Assembly (NCBI RefSeq): GCF_051304405.1
Contig: NZ_JBPPGG010000007.1
Span: forward strand, 1 to 64,000
From: Pedomonas sp051304405
GTDB lineage: Bacteria > Pseudomonadota > Alphaproteobacteria > Sphingomonadales > Sphingomonadaceae
DNA length: 64,000 nucleotides
Reading direction: 5' to 3'
In this document: in pieces, positions 42,620 through 51,298 of the stretch
How the letters are laid out: every line of letters begins with the position of its first letter
How positions within the stretch are numbered: the first letter of the stretch is position 1
Program-made: the position numbers and the translations under genes
Notes under the pieces: generated by a model
Seen by the model: only the letters and a program-made list of their open reading frames with translations
What the model was told of the DNA's origin: nothing
The model's database searches: none

Positions 42620-45058
42620 TCAGTAGCGCCAGGTCAGCTGTACCTGCACCGTGCGGGGCATGGAGATGTAGCCCACCTGGTCGGCGAACACGCCGTTGGC
42701 CGTGCCGGTGCCCGAGCCGGTGCTCGGGCCGTCCACCACACCCGTGGCGATGAAGCGGTTGGTCAGGTTCTTGCCGATGAGGGCGAACTGCCAGCGATTG
42801 TCCTGGGTTGTCACGCGCGCCGAGGCGTCGAGGCTCACGTAGGAACTCTGCCGGGAATAGGGGTTGTTGAAGGCCGAGGCCAGATAGCTGCTGCTGTAGC
42901 GGCCGTCCGCCGAGAGGCCGAAGGTGAGGGTGTTCGAAATCGGCGTGTCGTAGGACACTCCGAACGAGCCCGTCCACTTGGGCGCAACGGCCGTGGGCGC
43001 GCCGCTGATGTCCTGCATGCGCGCGCCCTGCGGGCTGAGCAAGGTGCAGCCTTCCTGGATGGTCTCGCCCGAGTAGCACGGCGCGATGAAGTCGATATAG
43101 CGGGCCTTGTTGTAGTTGATCGAGCCCCTGAGGGTCAGGCCCTCCACCGCATGCGGTGCAAACTCCGCCTCCAGTTCGATGCCCTTGGTGCGGGCCGAGC
43201 CGGCGTTGGTGCTGATGTAGGCGAAGGTGGCCGAGTTGAAGTAGTCCACCTGAAGGTCGGTGTACTTGTAGGTGTAGAGGCTGAGATCGAGCCGGAGCTG
43301 GCGGTCCATCAGGAAGGTCTTGATGCCGCCCTCGAAGCCGCTCGCCTTTTCCGGTCCGAACGCCACATCCTGCACGCGGGTCGCGCGCACGTAGGTGGTG
43401 CTGTTGGAGAAACCGCCGGACTTGTAGGCGGTCTTGTAGGCGCCATAGACGGTGATGTCCGAATTCGGCTTCCACGTCAGCGTGATTTCAGGCGACCAGT
43501 TGTCGAAGGTCTGGTCAGCTTTCAGCCGGTCGTTCGGGATGAACAGCGCCGCCAGAGACGGGGCGACGTAGGGCTGGAGGAAATAGCTGTCCTTCGTTTC
43601 GTGGATGTAGCGCACGCCGCCGGTCGCTTCGAGGCCCGGAACCATCTCCCAGATGAGCTGGCCGTAGACGGAGAGCGTCTCGCCCTTGGTCTGGGATTCC
43701 TTCTGGAAGGCGACATAGCGCAGGTGCGCGGGCGCTTCGCTGTTCTCGGCGCCGCCGGTGGCAACGTACTGGTCGTAGTCGCGCCTGGTCTTCTGGTAGT
43801 AGCCGCCCACCAGCAGGTTGACGGGCGAGTCGTAGGTGGTGTGGAGCCGCAGCTCCGACGAGAAGGCGCGATAGTCGGTGTCCTCCACCGCAAAGGTGTT
43901 GGAGGCCGAGGACGAGGCGTAGTCGCCGTCGAAGGTGAACCGGTTGCGGTTGTAGTTGTAGTTGTTGACCGAGGTGATGGTCAGGTTGTCGAACTCGTAG
44001 CCGATCGTGCCGGTCACGCTGAAGCTGTTGTACGTGTTGTAGAGGCTTCCGTCCGACTTGGTGTGGGGAAAGGTGTCTGCCAGCGCCTTCGGCAAGTGGT
44101 TGGAATAGTGAACAAACCGCCGTCCGCACGGGGTGTTGGGGTTGAGCGTGGCGCTGCCGGAGGCGCACCGGTAGGGAACGGCGTTCCAGGCCGGGTTGTC
44201 GGTGGTGCTGCGGCCGTAGCTCATCTTGAGGGTGCCGGTCAGGCGGTCGGTGGGCGTCCACTTCAGGGTGGCGCGGGTCAGGATGTCGCCTTCGCGCGGC
44301 GTGTCGGACTTGCCGGCAGGAGCAACATGCTCCGTGGCTGTGCCGGTCACCCAGTCGCGGGTGGTGTAGATCACGTCGTCGGCGGCGTTGGTGAACAGGC
44401 TGCCGAACATCTTGCTGGCGCGTGCGGCGACGCGCAGCCCGAGGGTATCGGAGAGCGGCGCGGAAATGATCGCCTCGCCGTAGACCTGCCGGGCGTTGAA
44501 TTCGTAACCGGCGCGCGCCATGGCCTCGAGCCTGTCACCGGGGTCGGCGGTGGTGATGGAGATCACGCCGGCGGTGGCGTTCTTGCCGAAGAACAGCGCC
44601 TGCGGGCCCTTCATGATTTCCACCCGTTCGAGGTCGAAGAAGCCCTCGTTGATGATGCGGCCCTGGCCGTAATAGACGCCGTCCACAACAACCGCGACCG
44701 ACTGCTCGATGCCGATGGAGGACGAGGACGAGCCGATGCCGCGCAGGTTGAGGCGGGCCGCGCTGCCCGCTGCCGAGCGGGACACCTGGAACTGCGGCGT
44801 CTGGGCGGCAACCTTCTCGATGCTGGTGAGGTCCATCCGGTCCACGCGCTCGGCGGAGAGAGCAACGATGGAGACCGGAACATCGTGCACGGACTCCGCT
44901 CTCTTGCGGGCGGTCACCACGATGTCTTCGAGGCCGATGTACGTTCTGCTGTCCTGAGCGGCTGGCTGGTCATCGGCCAGGGCGATGGACGGACTGGTCA
45001 GAGCGGTGGCGGCGATCAACGCGAACTTGAGAGCAGGTGTCGGGCGCGAGCGGCTCAT
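42620..45058 (-). CDS. TonB-dependent outer-membrane receptor (2)
   Basis: An 812-residue receptor paralogous to the one at 30617. The signal peptide ends near SIALADD and the TonB box is DIVVTARKR. The plug region carries the same VDGVYYGQGR and GPQALFFGKNATAG, and the barrel ends in QVQLTWRY. The start at 45058 follows CTGGAGGGGAATCCC; longer in-frame starts to 45202 would precede the signal peptide and are rejected. The receptors are most alike in the plug and differ in the extracellular loops, which suggests related but different ligands. Confidence 0.95.
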   Translation of the reverse strand: MSRSRPTPALKFALIAATALTSPSIALADDQPAAQDSRTYIGLEDIVVTARKRAESVHDVPVSIVALSAERVDRMDLTSIEKVAAQTPQFQVSRSAAGSAARLNLRGIGSSSSSIGIEQSVAVVVDGVYYGQGRIINEGFFDLERVEIMKGPQALFFGKNATAGVISITTADPGDRLEAMARAGYEFNARQVYGEAIISAPLSDTLGLRVAARASKMFGSLFTNAADDVIYTTRDWVTGTATEHVAPAGKSDTPREGDILTRATLKWTPTDRLTGTLKMSYGRSTTDNPAWNAVPYRCASGSATLNPNTPCGRRFVHYSNHLPKALADTFPHTKSDGSLYNTYNSFSVTGTIGYEFDNLTITSVNNYNYNRNRFTFDGDYASSSASNTFAVEDTDYRAFSSELRLHTTYDSPVNLLVGGYYQKTRRDYDQYVATGGAENSEAPAHLRYVAFQKESQTKGETLSVYGQLIWEMVPGLEATGGVRYIHETKDSYFLQPYVAPSLAALFIPNDRLKADQTFDNWSPEITLTWKPNSDITVYGAYKTAYKSGGFSNSTTYVRATRVQDVAFGPEKASGFEGGIKTFLMDRQLRLDLSLYTYKYTDLQVDYFNSATFAYISTNAGSARTKGIELEAEFAPHAVEGLTLRGSINYNKARYIDFIAPCYSGETIQEGCTLLSPQGARMQDISGAPTAVAPKWTGSFGVSYDTPISNTLTFGLSADGRYSSSYLASAFNNPYSRQSSYVSLDASARVTTQDNRWQFALIGKNLTNRFIATGVVDGPSTGSGTGTANGVFADQVGYISMPRTVQVQLTWRY

Positions 45059-45432
45059 GGGATTCCCCTCCAGCTGCGAAAATGTCCGGCTCGAAGTCCC
45101 TCTTTCGGGAACATTCGGTGTGCTGAGGCTGGAAGGATCGGAACGGCGGCTTTTTCTCTGGATGTTCTCGATCCGGCGTTTCCAGCGGGGAAATAGGATC
45201 ATCTGCCGTTGCGCAGGTCCAATATGAAAGGATGGGAAATCTTATACGGGTAACTTATCAAATCAGCGGGGGACGCCCCTGCCGCCTGTTGCCCGCAGGT
45301 CTGCGGCGTTGGAGCGGAAGTGTAAGATATTCCTTACAACAGACGCGGCGCTGAAAGGGTAAGTCATTGATATTATGTGATGGCAGGTTTCTTGCATCCG
45401 CTCCGGAATTACTCTTGGAGGGAGGCACCCAT
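45059..45432. other. 374-bp divergent intergenic region (TonB receptor 2 / PEP-CTERM gene)
   Basis: No gene is seen. The region is AT-richer than its surroundings around 45220-45420, as expected for divergent promoters. It contains the palindrome TGTAAG-ATATTC-CTTACA at 45321-45338. I could not identify -35/-10 pairs with confidence. Confidence 0.6.
45321..45338. promoter_or_regulatory. TGTAAG-N6-CTTACA palindrome
   Basis: A perfect 6-bp inverted repeat with a 6-nt spacer, between the divergent TonB receptor 2 and PEP-CTERM genes and about 95 nt before the latter's start codon. Candidate binding site for an unidentified regulator. Confidence 0.45.
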
Positions 45433-45996
45433 ATGAAATCCGGATTCAGGCTGCTCGCTCTGATGCTGGCGCTTTCCTGTGCAGGGGGCGCGACGGGCGC
45501 GGCGGAAGCAGCGATTGTCAGCAAGACGTACGAGTTCACGGCTGAAACCGAGGGGCCGATCACCCTGCATCAGGGCAGGTTCTCCTACCAGCACGACATG
45601 GAGCTTGGATCACTCACGCTGACGTCGATCACCTTTTCCCTGCTTGATGTCGACTTCACCCTGGAAAATACGCGCATAGGGCGGATTGGTATCGACATCA
45701 TGCTGGGCGGATTGATCGACGGCCAGCTGTCCCTGACGCCGTCCGCTACAACCACCTATGACTTTGTGCTCTGGTTCTCGGATCCGGAGCGGCCCAACTT
45801 TGTCTACACCCTTCCGAATGCAGTGGAGGGATTAGGCGAGTTCTGGACGGCAACCCGGGTTACGCTCACCGAGATTCCGGTTTCTCTGGATCCGGCTCCG
45901 CAGGAGGTGGCCGAGCCGGGCGCTTTCGGCCTGCTGGCCGCGGGATTTGCCGGTCTTGGTCTGGCCGCGGTGCGGCGGCGCAGGTTCCCTGCCTGA
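45433..45996 (+). CDS. PEP-CTERM sorted exported protein
   Basis: A 187-residue secreted protein with an N-terminal signal peptide (RLLALMLALSCAGGATG, ending near residue 28). The C-terminal sorting tail is a VAEPGAFGLL motif, a hydrophobic helix and an RRRR stop, the PEP-CTERM signal recognised by exosortase. The central part is beta-rich and unlike any family I recognise. ATG 45433 follows GGAGGGAGGCACCCAT. No exosortase lies in the window. It is divergent from TonB receptor 2 and may be a cell-surface or matrix protein. Confidence 0.85.
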   Translation: MKSGFRLLALMLALSCAGGATGAAEAAIVSKTYEFTAETEGPITLHQGRFSYQHDMELGSLTLTSITFSLLDVDFTLENTRIGRIGIDIMLGGLIDGQLSLTPSATTTYDFVLWFSDPERPNFVYTLPNAVEGLGEFWTATRVTLTEIPVSLDPAPQEVAEPGAFGLLAAGFAGLGLAAVRRRRFPA

Positions 45997-46020
45997 AAAA
46001 ATAGCCTGCATTTTACAAAG

Positions 46021-46055
46021 AAACGCCCCGGCTTCGTTTCCGGGGCGTTTTGTTT
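46021..46055. terminator. Bidirectional rho-independent terminator
   Basis: AAACGCCCCGG (46021-46031) pairs perfectly with 46040-46050 and is followed by TTGTTTG. It separates the PEP-CTERM gene from the converging DUF2889-like gene. Confidence 0.88.
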
Positions 46056-46063
46056 GTGCCGCA

Positions 46064-47065
46064 TCACGCCGCGGGGAGAAGCCGGAGGAGTATTGCCGCT
46101 TCCGTCAGGGCGCGGGCGGCGTCGTTCAGATGGGTGCATCCGGCAATACCGCGCAGCAGCCCCGGCACGGTGTCGCGCAGCTCCGGCAGCGGCAGGCCGA
46201 TGAGGCCGTGAAGGCTCGCGGGGCCGTCGAAACATTCCCGATGCGGCAGCAGCGTGGGCGTTGCGGCGATCGCGGTCAGGCGGTGCGTGCGGGCGTCGGC
46301 CGTCGCGCGCAAGGCATAGGCGTGGACCCCGGCCCGGCGGCCGTCGGGCAGGGTGACGCTGTCCTGAAACAGGGCATGGATGTGGAGGTCGCCGTCGCGC
46401 CAGACGTCGATGCAGCGCAGGCGGCGCACGGACGGGCCGGCGTCGTCGACCAGGCCCGGATGAAAGGCATAAGGGTCGCCGCCCGTCTCCAGCGGGGGAA
46501 CGAACACCGTCTCCTCCGGGGCGTGGCGCGCCGTGAGCGCGCTGGAGCCGGGCCGGAACCCGAGGCAGGTGCCAACGGGCGGCCGGCGGTCCGGCGGGGG
46601 AGGGCCGGGCGGTTGCCCGTTGCTCGACCAGTGGAGCCACACCGCCCCCTCGATGATGCTGAGGCCCACCAGATCATCGAGCAGCACCCGCAGCGGCCGC
46701 CCGGCAATGGCGCCCAAGCCGGGGGTGGCGGCGAGGGCAGCGCGGAACCCGCGCAGGGAACTGCGCCCGATCAGATCCTCCAGGCCATCGGCGGCGGGGC
46801 TGGCGTCCAGCGCCTCGATGATCTTGTCGGGCGAGAGGCGCACCCGCAGCGTGTCCTCGGTCAGGATTTCCGGGGCGGCCGGGGCGGGTGGTGTCCGCAG
46901 GTCGCGCCCGCGCGCCGCGATGAGGAAGGGGCCCGCGCGGCCCTCCGGCCGGCACCCGTCCAGCGAGAGGGTGCGCCGGATGGAGTCGGCGCGCCGGGGC
47001 GGCAGCCGGAGCGCTGTGGCGAGATCCGGCGCGTCCGGCAGAATGTCCGCGGCGGCAACCGTCAT
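46064..47065 (-). CDS. DUF2889-like protein of unknown function
   Basis: A 333-residue protein of unknown function. The C-terminal third, with CIDVWRDGDLHIHALFQDS and LRGIAGCTHLNDAARALTE, fits DUF2889, a family seen beside acyl-CoA and aromatic-degradation genes. The N-terminal part (1 to about 200) is proline- and arginine-rich and not recognised. No signal peptide or membrane helix is evident. GGGGGGAAGACGCC precedes ATG 47065. It lies 79 nt behind an acyl-CoA dehydrogenase in the same direction and is probably co-transcribed with it. Confidence 0.75.
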   Translation of the reverse strand: MTVAAADILPDAPDLATALRLPPRRADSIRRTLSLDGCRPEGRAGPFLIAARGRDLRTPPAPAAPEILTEDTLRVRLSPDKIIEALDASPAADGLEDLIGRSSLRGFRAALAATPGLGAIAGRPLRVLLDDLVGLSIIEGAVWLHWSSNGQPPGPPPPDRRPPVGTCLGFRPGSSALTARHAPEETVFVPPLETGGDPYAFHPGLVDDAGPSVRRLRCIDVWRDGDLHIHALFQDSVTLPDGRRAGVHAYALRATADARTHRLTAIAATPTLLPHRECFDGPASLHGLIGLPLPELRDTVPGLLRGIAGCTHLNDAARALTEAAILLRLLPAA

Positions 47066-47144
47066 GGCGTCTTCCCCCCGTCCTCAACAGAAAAGCCGCG
47101 CCAGGGCGGCGCGGCTTCCCCGATAGCACAGAGGATATCAGGCG

Positions 47145-48308
47145 TCAGGGCTGATTGCTGCGCTCCCGCTTGATGCGCTTGGCGAGCGACCAGCGGTGCA
47201 CCTCCGACGGGCCGTCGTAGATGCGGAAGGCGCGGATTTCGCGGAAAACCTGCTCCACCACCGTGTCGCCGCTGACGCCGGTGCCGCCCAGCACCTGCAC
47301 GCAGCGGTCGGCGACGCGGAACAGCGCCTCGGAGACGGCCACCTTCGCCATGCTGGACTCGGTCGTGCCCAGCGCGCCGGTGTCGAGCACGCCGGCGCAC
47401 CAGTCGATCATCAGCTCCGCCTGCTTCAGATCGATCAGGTTGTCGGCCAGCATGAAGCCCACGCCCTCGTGGTCGATGATCGGCTTGCCGAAGGCCATGC
47501 GGCGGCAGGCGTAGTCGGCGGCGATGTCATGGGCGCGCTTGGCCGCGCCCCACCAGCGCATGCAGTGGGTAAGGCGGGCGGGCGACAGGCGCACCTGGGC
47601 GTAGCGGAAGCCTTCCTCCGCCGCGCCGAGGATCTGGTCGTCCTCGGCCCGCACGTTCTCGAGCACGATCACGGCGTGGCCGCCGGGCATGGAGCTGTCG
47701 ATGGTGTCCAGCACCCGCTCGATGCGGATGCCGGGCGTGTCCATCGGCACCAGGAACATGGTGGCGCCGGTTTCGGTGCGGGCCATGACGATGCCGAAGG
47801 CAGCGCCGTCGCCGCCGGTGATGAAGGTCTTGCGGCCGTTGATGACCCAGCCGCCGTTCTCGCGCCGGGCGGTCGTGGCCAGCATGGAGGGATCGGAGCC
47901 GGCGCCGCCGTCCGGTTCGGTCATCAGGAAGGCGGAGCGGCATTTACCGGCGGCCAGCGGCTTCAGGAAGCGCTCCTTCTGCGCCGGCGAGGCCACTTTC
48001 TCCAGGAGATGCATGTTGCCCTCGTCCGGGGCCATGATGTTCATGGCCACCGGGCCCAGCGGCGAGTAGCCGGCCGCGCGGAACAGCTGGGCGGTCTCGC
48101 GGTGGGTCAGGCCATAGCCGCCGAACTCCCGGCTCAGCTGCGGGGCGATCAGACCGGCGGCGCGGGCCTTGGCCTTCAGCTCCAGCGACAGCTCCTCCGA
48201 CGGGCCGTGGCCCCCCCGTGCGCGCGGGTCCTTCTCGTAGGGGATGACCACGTCGCGAATGAAGGCTTGGGTGCGCTCGACGAGCTCCGCAATATCTGGC
48301 TGGTGCAT
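47145..48308 (-). CDS. Acyl-CoA dehydrogenase (2)
   Basis: A 387-residue acyl-CoA dehydrogenase. FAD and substrate elements include FLMTEPDGGAGSDPSML, INGRKTFITGGDGA and the C-terminal YDGPSEVHRWSLAKRI. The ACAD11-like sequence GPSEVH close to the C-terminus suggests the long-chain or branched-substrate group. ATG 48308 follows AGGAGAAGCCCT. It is divergent from the DUF35-thiolase operon at 48483 and precedes the DUF2889-like gene. Confidence 0.93.
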   Translation of the reverse strand: MHQPDIAELVERTQAFIRDVVIPYEKDPRARGGHGPSEELSLELKAKARAAGLIAPQLSREFGGYGLTHRETAQLFRAAGYSPLGPVAMNIMAPDEGNMHLLEKVASPAQKERFLKPLAAGKCRSAFLMTEPDGGAGSDPSMLATTARRENGGWVINGRKTFITGGDGAAFGIVMARTETGATMFLVPMDTPGIRIERVLDTIDSSMPGGHAVIVLENVRAEDDQILGAAEEGFRYAQVRLSPARLTHCMRWWGAAKRAHDIAADYACRRMAFGKPIIDHEGVGFMLADNLIDLKQAELMIDWCAGVLDTGALGTTESSMAKVAVSEALFRVADRCVQVLGGTGVSGDTVVEQVFREIRAFRIYDGPSEVHRWSLAKRIKRERSNQP

Positions 48309-48482
48309 AGGGCTTCTCCTGCAATCCTTGCGCCACAACGCTACTCGGTTCTGGCAGCGGGGGCCTGCCCTGTTTGTGAATTTGCGGGGGCCTCGTTTCC
48401 ACCTAGCATTTATCAGAGTCCACGGCTCTGGAGAAAATGCGCTTAGTGACAGCATTCCGTTAACTGATTGTGGGCCGGAACC

Positions 48483-48896
48483 ATGACTATGCGCCCCATC
48501 GCGCCAGATCTGTTTGTTGACGGCGACCCGCCGCGCCTGATCGGCGGCCGGCACCGCGAGTCTGGCCGGATCGTCTTTCCTTTGCCGACGGGCGCCGAGC
48601 GCGAGTTGTACGAGCCCATCACCCTCAGCCCCCACGGCAAGCTGTGGTCGTTCACGGTCCAGCGGTTCGCGCCGAAGTCGCCGCCCTATGCGGGTCCCGA
48701 GCCGTTCGAGCCGTTTGCGCTGGGTTATGTGGAGCTGCCGGGCGAGATCATCGTCGAGGCGCGCCTCACCGGCGTGCCGTTTGATCAGCTGAAGATCGGC
48801 ATGCCGCTCACGCTGACGCTCGAACCCTTCCGTACCGATCCGGACGGCGTGCAGGTTGTCACCTACGCCTTCGGCCCAGCCAGGGAGACGGCATAA
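48483..48896 (+). CDS. DUF35/OB-fold protein lacking the zinc-ribbon cysteines
   Basis: A 137-residue OB-fold protein of the DUF35 family, which forms complexes with SCP2-type thiolases and, in steroid side-chain degradation, with the aldolase Ltp2. The N-terminal rubredoxin-like ribbon normally has two CxxC pairs; here it reads GGRHRESGRIVFP and TGAERELY, so all four Cys are gone and zinc binding is unlikely. The OB part has YGLVELPG-like FALGYVELPGEIIVEARL. ATG 48483 is the best start. It overlaps the thiolase start by one base, as expected for a complex. Confidence 0.87.
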   Translation: MTMRPIAPDLFVDGDPPRLIGGRHRESGRIVFPLPTGAERELYEPITLSPHGKLWSFTVQRFAPKSPPYAGPEPFEPFALGYVELPGEIIVEARLTGVPFDQLKIGMPLTLTLEPFRTDPDGVQVVTYAFGPARETA

Positions 48897-50041
48897 TGAC
48901 GAATGTCTACATTGTCGGCATCGGCATTCATCCCTTCGGCCGGACGCCCGAGCGCACCGGCCTGCAGCAGGGCATCTACGCCGCGCGCAAGGCGCTGGAG
49001 GATGCGGGGCTGGAGTGGAAGGACATGCAGTTCGCCTTCGGCGGCTCGGACGCCGCGGGCAAGGCGGACACCATGGTCAGCCAGCTGGGCCTGACCGGCA
49101 TTCCCTTCATCAACGTGCTCAACGGCTGCGCCACCGGCGGCTCGGCGCTGTTCGGCGCCTATTCGGCCATCAAGTCGGGCGAGTTCGACATCGGCATGGC
49201 GGTCGGCTTCGACAAGCACCCCCGCGGCGCCTTTGACCCCAAGCCGGCGGACTGGGGCCTGCCGGACTGGTACGGCGAGACGGGCATGATGCTCACCACC
49301 CAGTTCTTCGCCATGAAGATCCGGCGCTACATGAGCCTCTACGGCATCACGCCGCTGACGCTCGCGCGGGTGGCGGAGAAGGCGTTCGAGAACGGCTCGC
49401 TCACCGACCATGCCTGGCGGCGCACGCCGGTTGATATCGACACCATCCTCAATTCGCAGATGGTGAGCGATCCTCTCACCAAATACATGTTCTGCTCGCC
49501 CTCCGAGGGCGGCGTGGCGCTGATTCTGGCCAGCGAGAAGAAGGCGCGGGAGCTGGGCGCGGCGCTGATCAAGCTGCGCGCGGCGACGGTGCGCACCCGT
49601 CCGCCGGGCTCCTTCGAGGTGTTCTCGCCGGCGCTGGACATCGAGCGCGGGGAATCGGCCACCCATCTGGCGTCGCGGGCGGCGTTCGAGATGGCGGGCG
49701 TTGGCCCCGAGGACATCGACCTGGCCCAGTTGCAGGACACCGAGTCCGGGGCCGAGATCATGCACATGGCCGAGAACGGCTTCTGTCGCGATGGCGAGCA
49801 GGAGCAGTGGCTGGCGGAAGGGTGGAGCCGTCGCGGCGGCCGCCTGCCCATCAACACCGACGGCGGCTGTCTGGCCTGCGGCGAGCCCATCGGCGCGTCG
49901 GGTCTGCGCCAGGTCTATGAAAACGTAGTGCAGTTGCGCGGCCAGGCCGGTGCGCGTCAGGCGGTCGAGAACCCCCGTCTCGCCTACAGCCATGTTCAGG
50001 GCGCGCCTGGTCTTTCCGCCGTGACCATTCTTGAGCGTTAG
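48896..50041 (+). CDS. SCP2-type thiolase/lipid-transfer protein, possible retro-aldolase
   Basis: A 381-residue thiolase-fold protein of the sterol-carrier-protein/lipid-transfer group. The nucleophile-loop Cys is retained (VLNGCATGGSAL, about residue 79), but the GHP catalytic-His motif is replaced by CGEPIGASG. That change, with the adjacent DUF35 protein, fits Ltp2-like retro-aldolases that cleave 3-hydroxyacyl-CoA side chains rather than thiolases. The start is in TAATG, overlapping the DUF35 stop. It is followed 11 nt later by an acyl-CoA dehydrogenase. Confidence 0.88.
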   Translation: MTNVYIVGIGIHPFGRTPERTGLQQGIYAARKALEDAGLEWKDMQFAFGGSDAAGKADTMVSQLGLTGIPFINVLNGCATGGSALFGAYSAIKSGEFDIGMAVGFDKHPRGAFDPKPADWGLPDWYGETGMMLTTQFFAMKIRRYMSLYGITPLTLARVAEKAFENGSLTDHAWRRTPVDIDTILNSQMVSDPLTKYMFCSPSEGGVALILASEKKARELGAALIKLRAATVRTRPPGSFEVFSPALDIERGESATHLASRAAFEMAGVGPEDIDLAQLQDTESGAEIMHMAENGFCRDGEQEQWLAEGWSRRGGRLPINTDGGCLACGEPIGASGLRQVYENVVQLRGQAGARQAVENPRLAYSHVQGAPGLSAVTILER

Positions 50042-50052
50042 GCAAGTATTCT

Positions 50053-51261
50053 ATGGATTTGCAGTTTTCAGCCGAGGAACTGGCGTTTCGCGACGAGGTG
50101 CGCAGCTTCCTCGACACCCATCTGACGGAACGGCTTCGCTCCGGCGCGCGGGCGTCGCCCACGGTGTTCGCCGAGCCCGACATCGGGCTTGAGTGGCAGC
50201 GTATCCTCTATGCCAAGGGCTGGCTGGCGTACAACTGGCCCGCCGAATACGGCGGCCCGGGCTGGACGCCGGTCCAGCGCTACATTTTCGAGATGGAGTG
50301 CGCGCTGGCGGGCGCGCCGGTGCTGCCGGTGCTGGGCCTGAAGCTGGTCGGCCCGGTCATCTACACCTTCGGCACGCCCGAGCAGAAGCAGCGCTTCCTG
50401 CCCAAGCTGCTGAGCGGCGAGCACTACTGGTGCCAGGGCTTCTCCGAGCCCGGCGCGGGGTCTGACCTTGCCAACCTGCAAACCCGTGCGGAGAAGCAGG
50501 GCGACCGTTACATCGTCAACGGCACCAAGCTGTGGACCACCCACGCGCACCACGCCAACTGGATGTTCTGCCTGGCGCGCACCGACCCGACCGTGAAGCC
50601 GCAGCGCGGCATCACCTTCCTGCTCATCGACATGAACCAGCCCGGCGTCACGGTGCGCCCGATCAAGACGCTGGCGGGCGATCATGAGGTGAACGAGGTG
50701 TTCCTCGACAATGTGGTTGCGCTGGAGGCGGACCGCATCGGCGAGGAAGGTCAGGGCTGGACCATCGCCAAGTTCCTGCTGGAGAACGAGCGCGGCGGCT
50801 CGTGCCTTGCGCCGGTGCTGCTGGCGGATCTGGACCGCATCGCCCGCGCGGCGGCCGAGGAGCCCTCGGGTACCGGCGGCGTGCTGCTCGACAAGCCGGC
50901 CTTTGCGGCGCGTCTGGCGCGGCTGAAGCTGGAGGCCGAGGCGCTGCGTCTCACCGAGCTGCGCATTCTCGCCGAACTGGCGCAGGGGCGCCGGCCGGGT
51001 CCGCAGACCTCGCTGGTCAAGGCCATCGCCTCCAGCCTCCACCAGCAGGTGGACCAGCTTGCGATGGAGACCTGGGGCTATGCGGGCCTGCAACTGCCCG
51101 AGGAGCGGCCGCTTTACGGCAACACTGCGCCGGCTCCGGTGCGAACCAAGGAAGCCCAGGTGGCGGCGGCCCGTTATCTCAACAGCCGGGCCTGGACAAT
51201 TTTCGGCGGCAGCAATGAAATCCAGTACAACATCGTTGCCAAAACCGTGCTCGGGCTATGA
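50053..51261 (+). CDS. Acyl-CoA dehydrogenase (3)
   Basis: A 402-residue acyl-CoA dehydrogenase. Key elements are WCQGFSEPGAGSDLANL, NGTKLWTTHAHHANWMF and the C-terminal FGGSNEIQYNIVAKTVLGL. The family resembles the beta-type ChsE/FadE subunits acting on steroid-like CoA esters. It begins MDLQFSAEELAFRDEVRSF, so the start is secure. Grouped with DUF35 and SCP2-type thiolase, it may act before hydration and retro-aldol cleavage of a side chain. The E1alpha gene begins 37 nt downstream. Confidence 0.94.
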   Translation: MDLQFSAEELAFRDEVRSFLDTHLTERLRSGARASPTVFAEPDIGLEWQRILYAKGWLAYNWPAEYGGPGWTPVQRYIFEMECALAGAPVLPVLGLKLVGPVIYTFGTPEQKQRFLPKLLSGEHYWCQGFSEPGAGSDLANLQTRAEKQGDRYIVNGTKLWTTHAHHANWMFCLARTDPTVKPQRGITFLLIDMNQPGVTVRPIKTLAGDHEVNEVFLDNVVALEADRIGEEGQGWTIAKFLLENERGGSCLAPVLLADLDRIARAAAEEPSGTGGVLLDKPAFAARLARLKLEAEALRLTELRILAELAQGRRPGPQTSLVKAIASSLHQQVDQLAMETWGYAGLQLPEERPLYGNTAPAPVRTKEAQVAAARYLNSRAWTIFGGSNEIQYNIVAKTVLGL

Positions 51262-51298
51262 AATCCGGGCATACACGTAAGGAGTGGGGGGAGCAGCA

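Noticed and set aside
42582..43475. An in-frame N-terminal extension of the double acyl-CoA dehydrogenase, giving 1033 residues
   Set aside because: The added part is a shadow of the TonB receptor 2 gene in another frame. ATG 42581 has an excellent ribosome-binding site.
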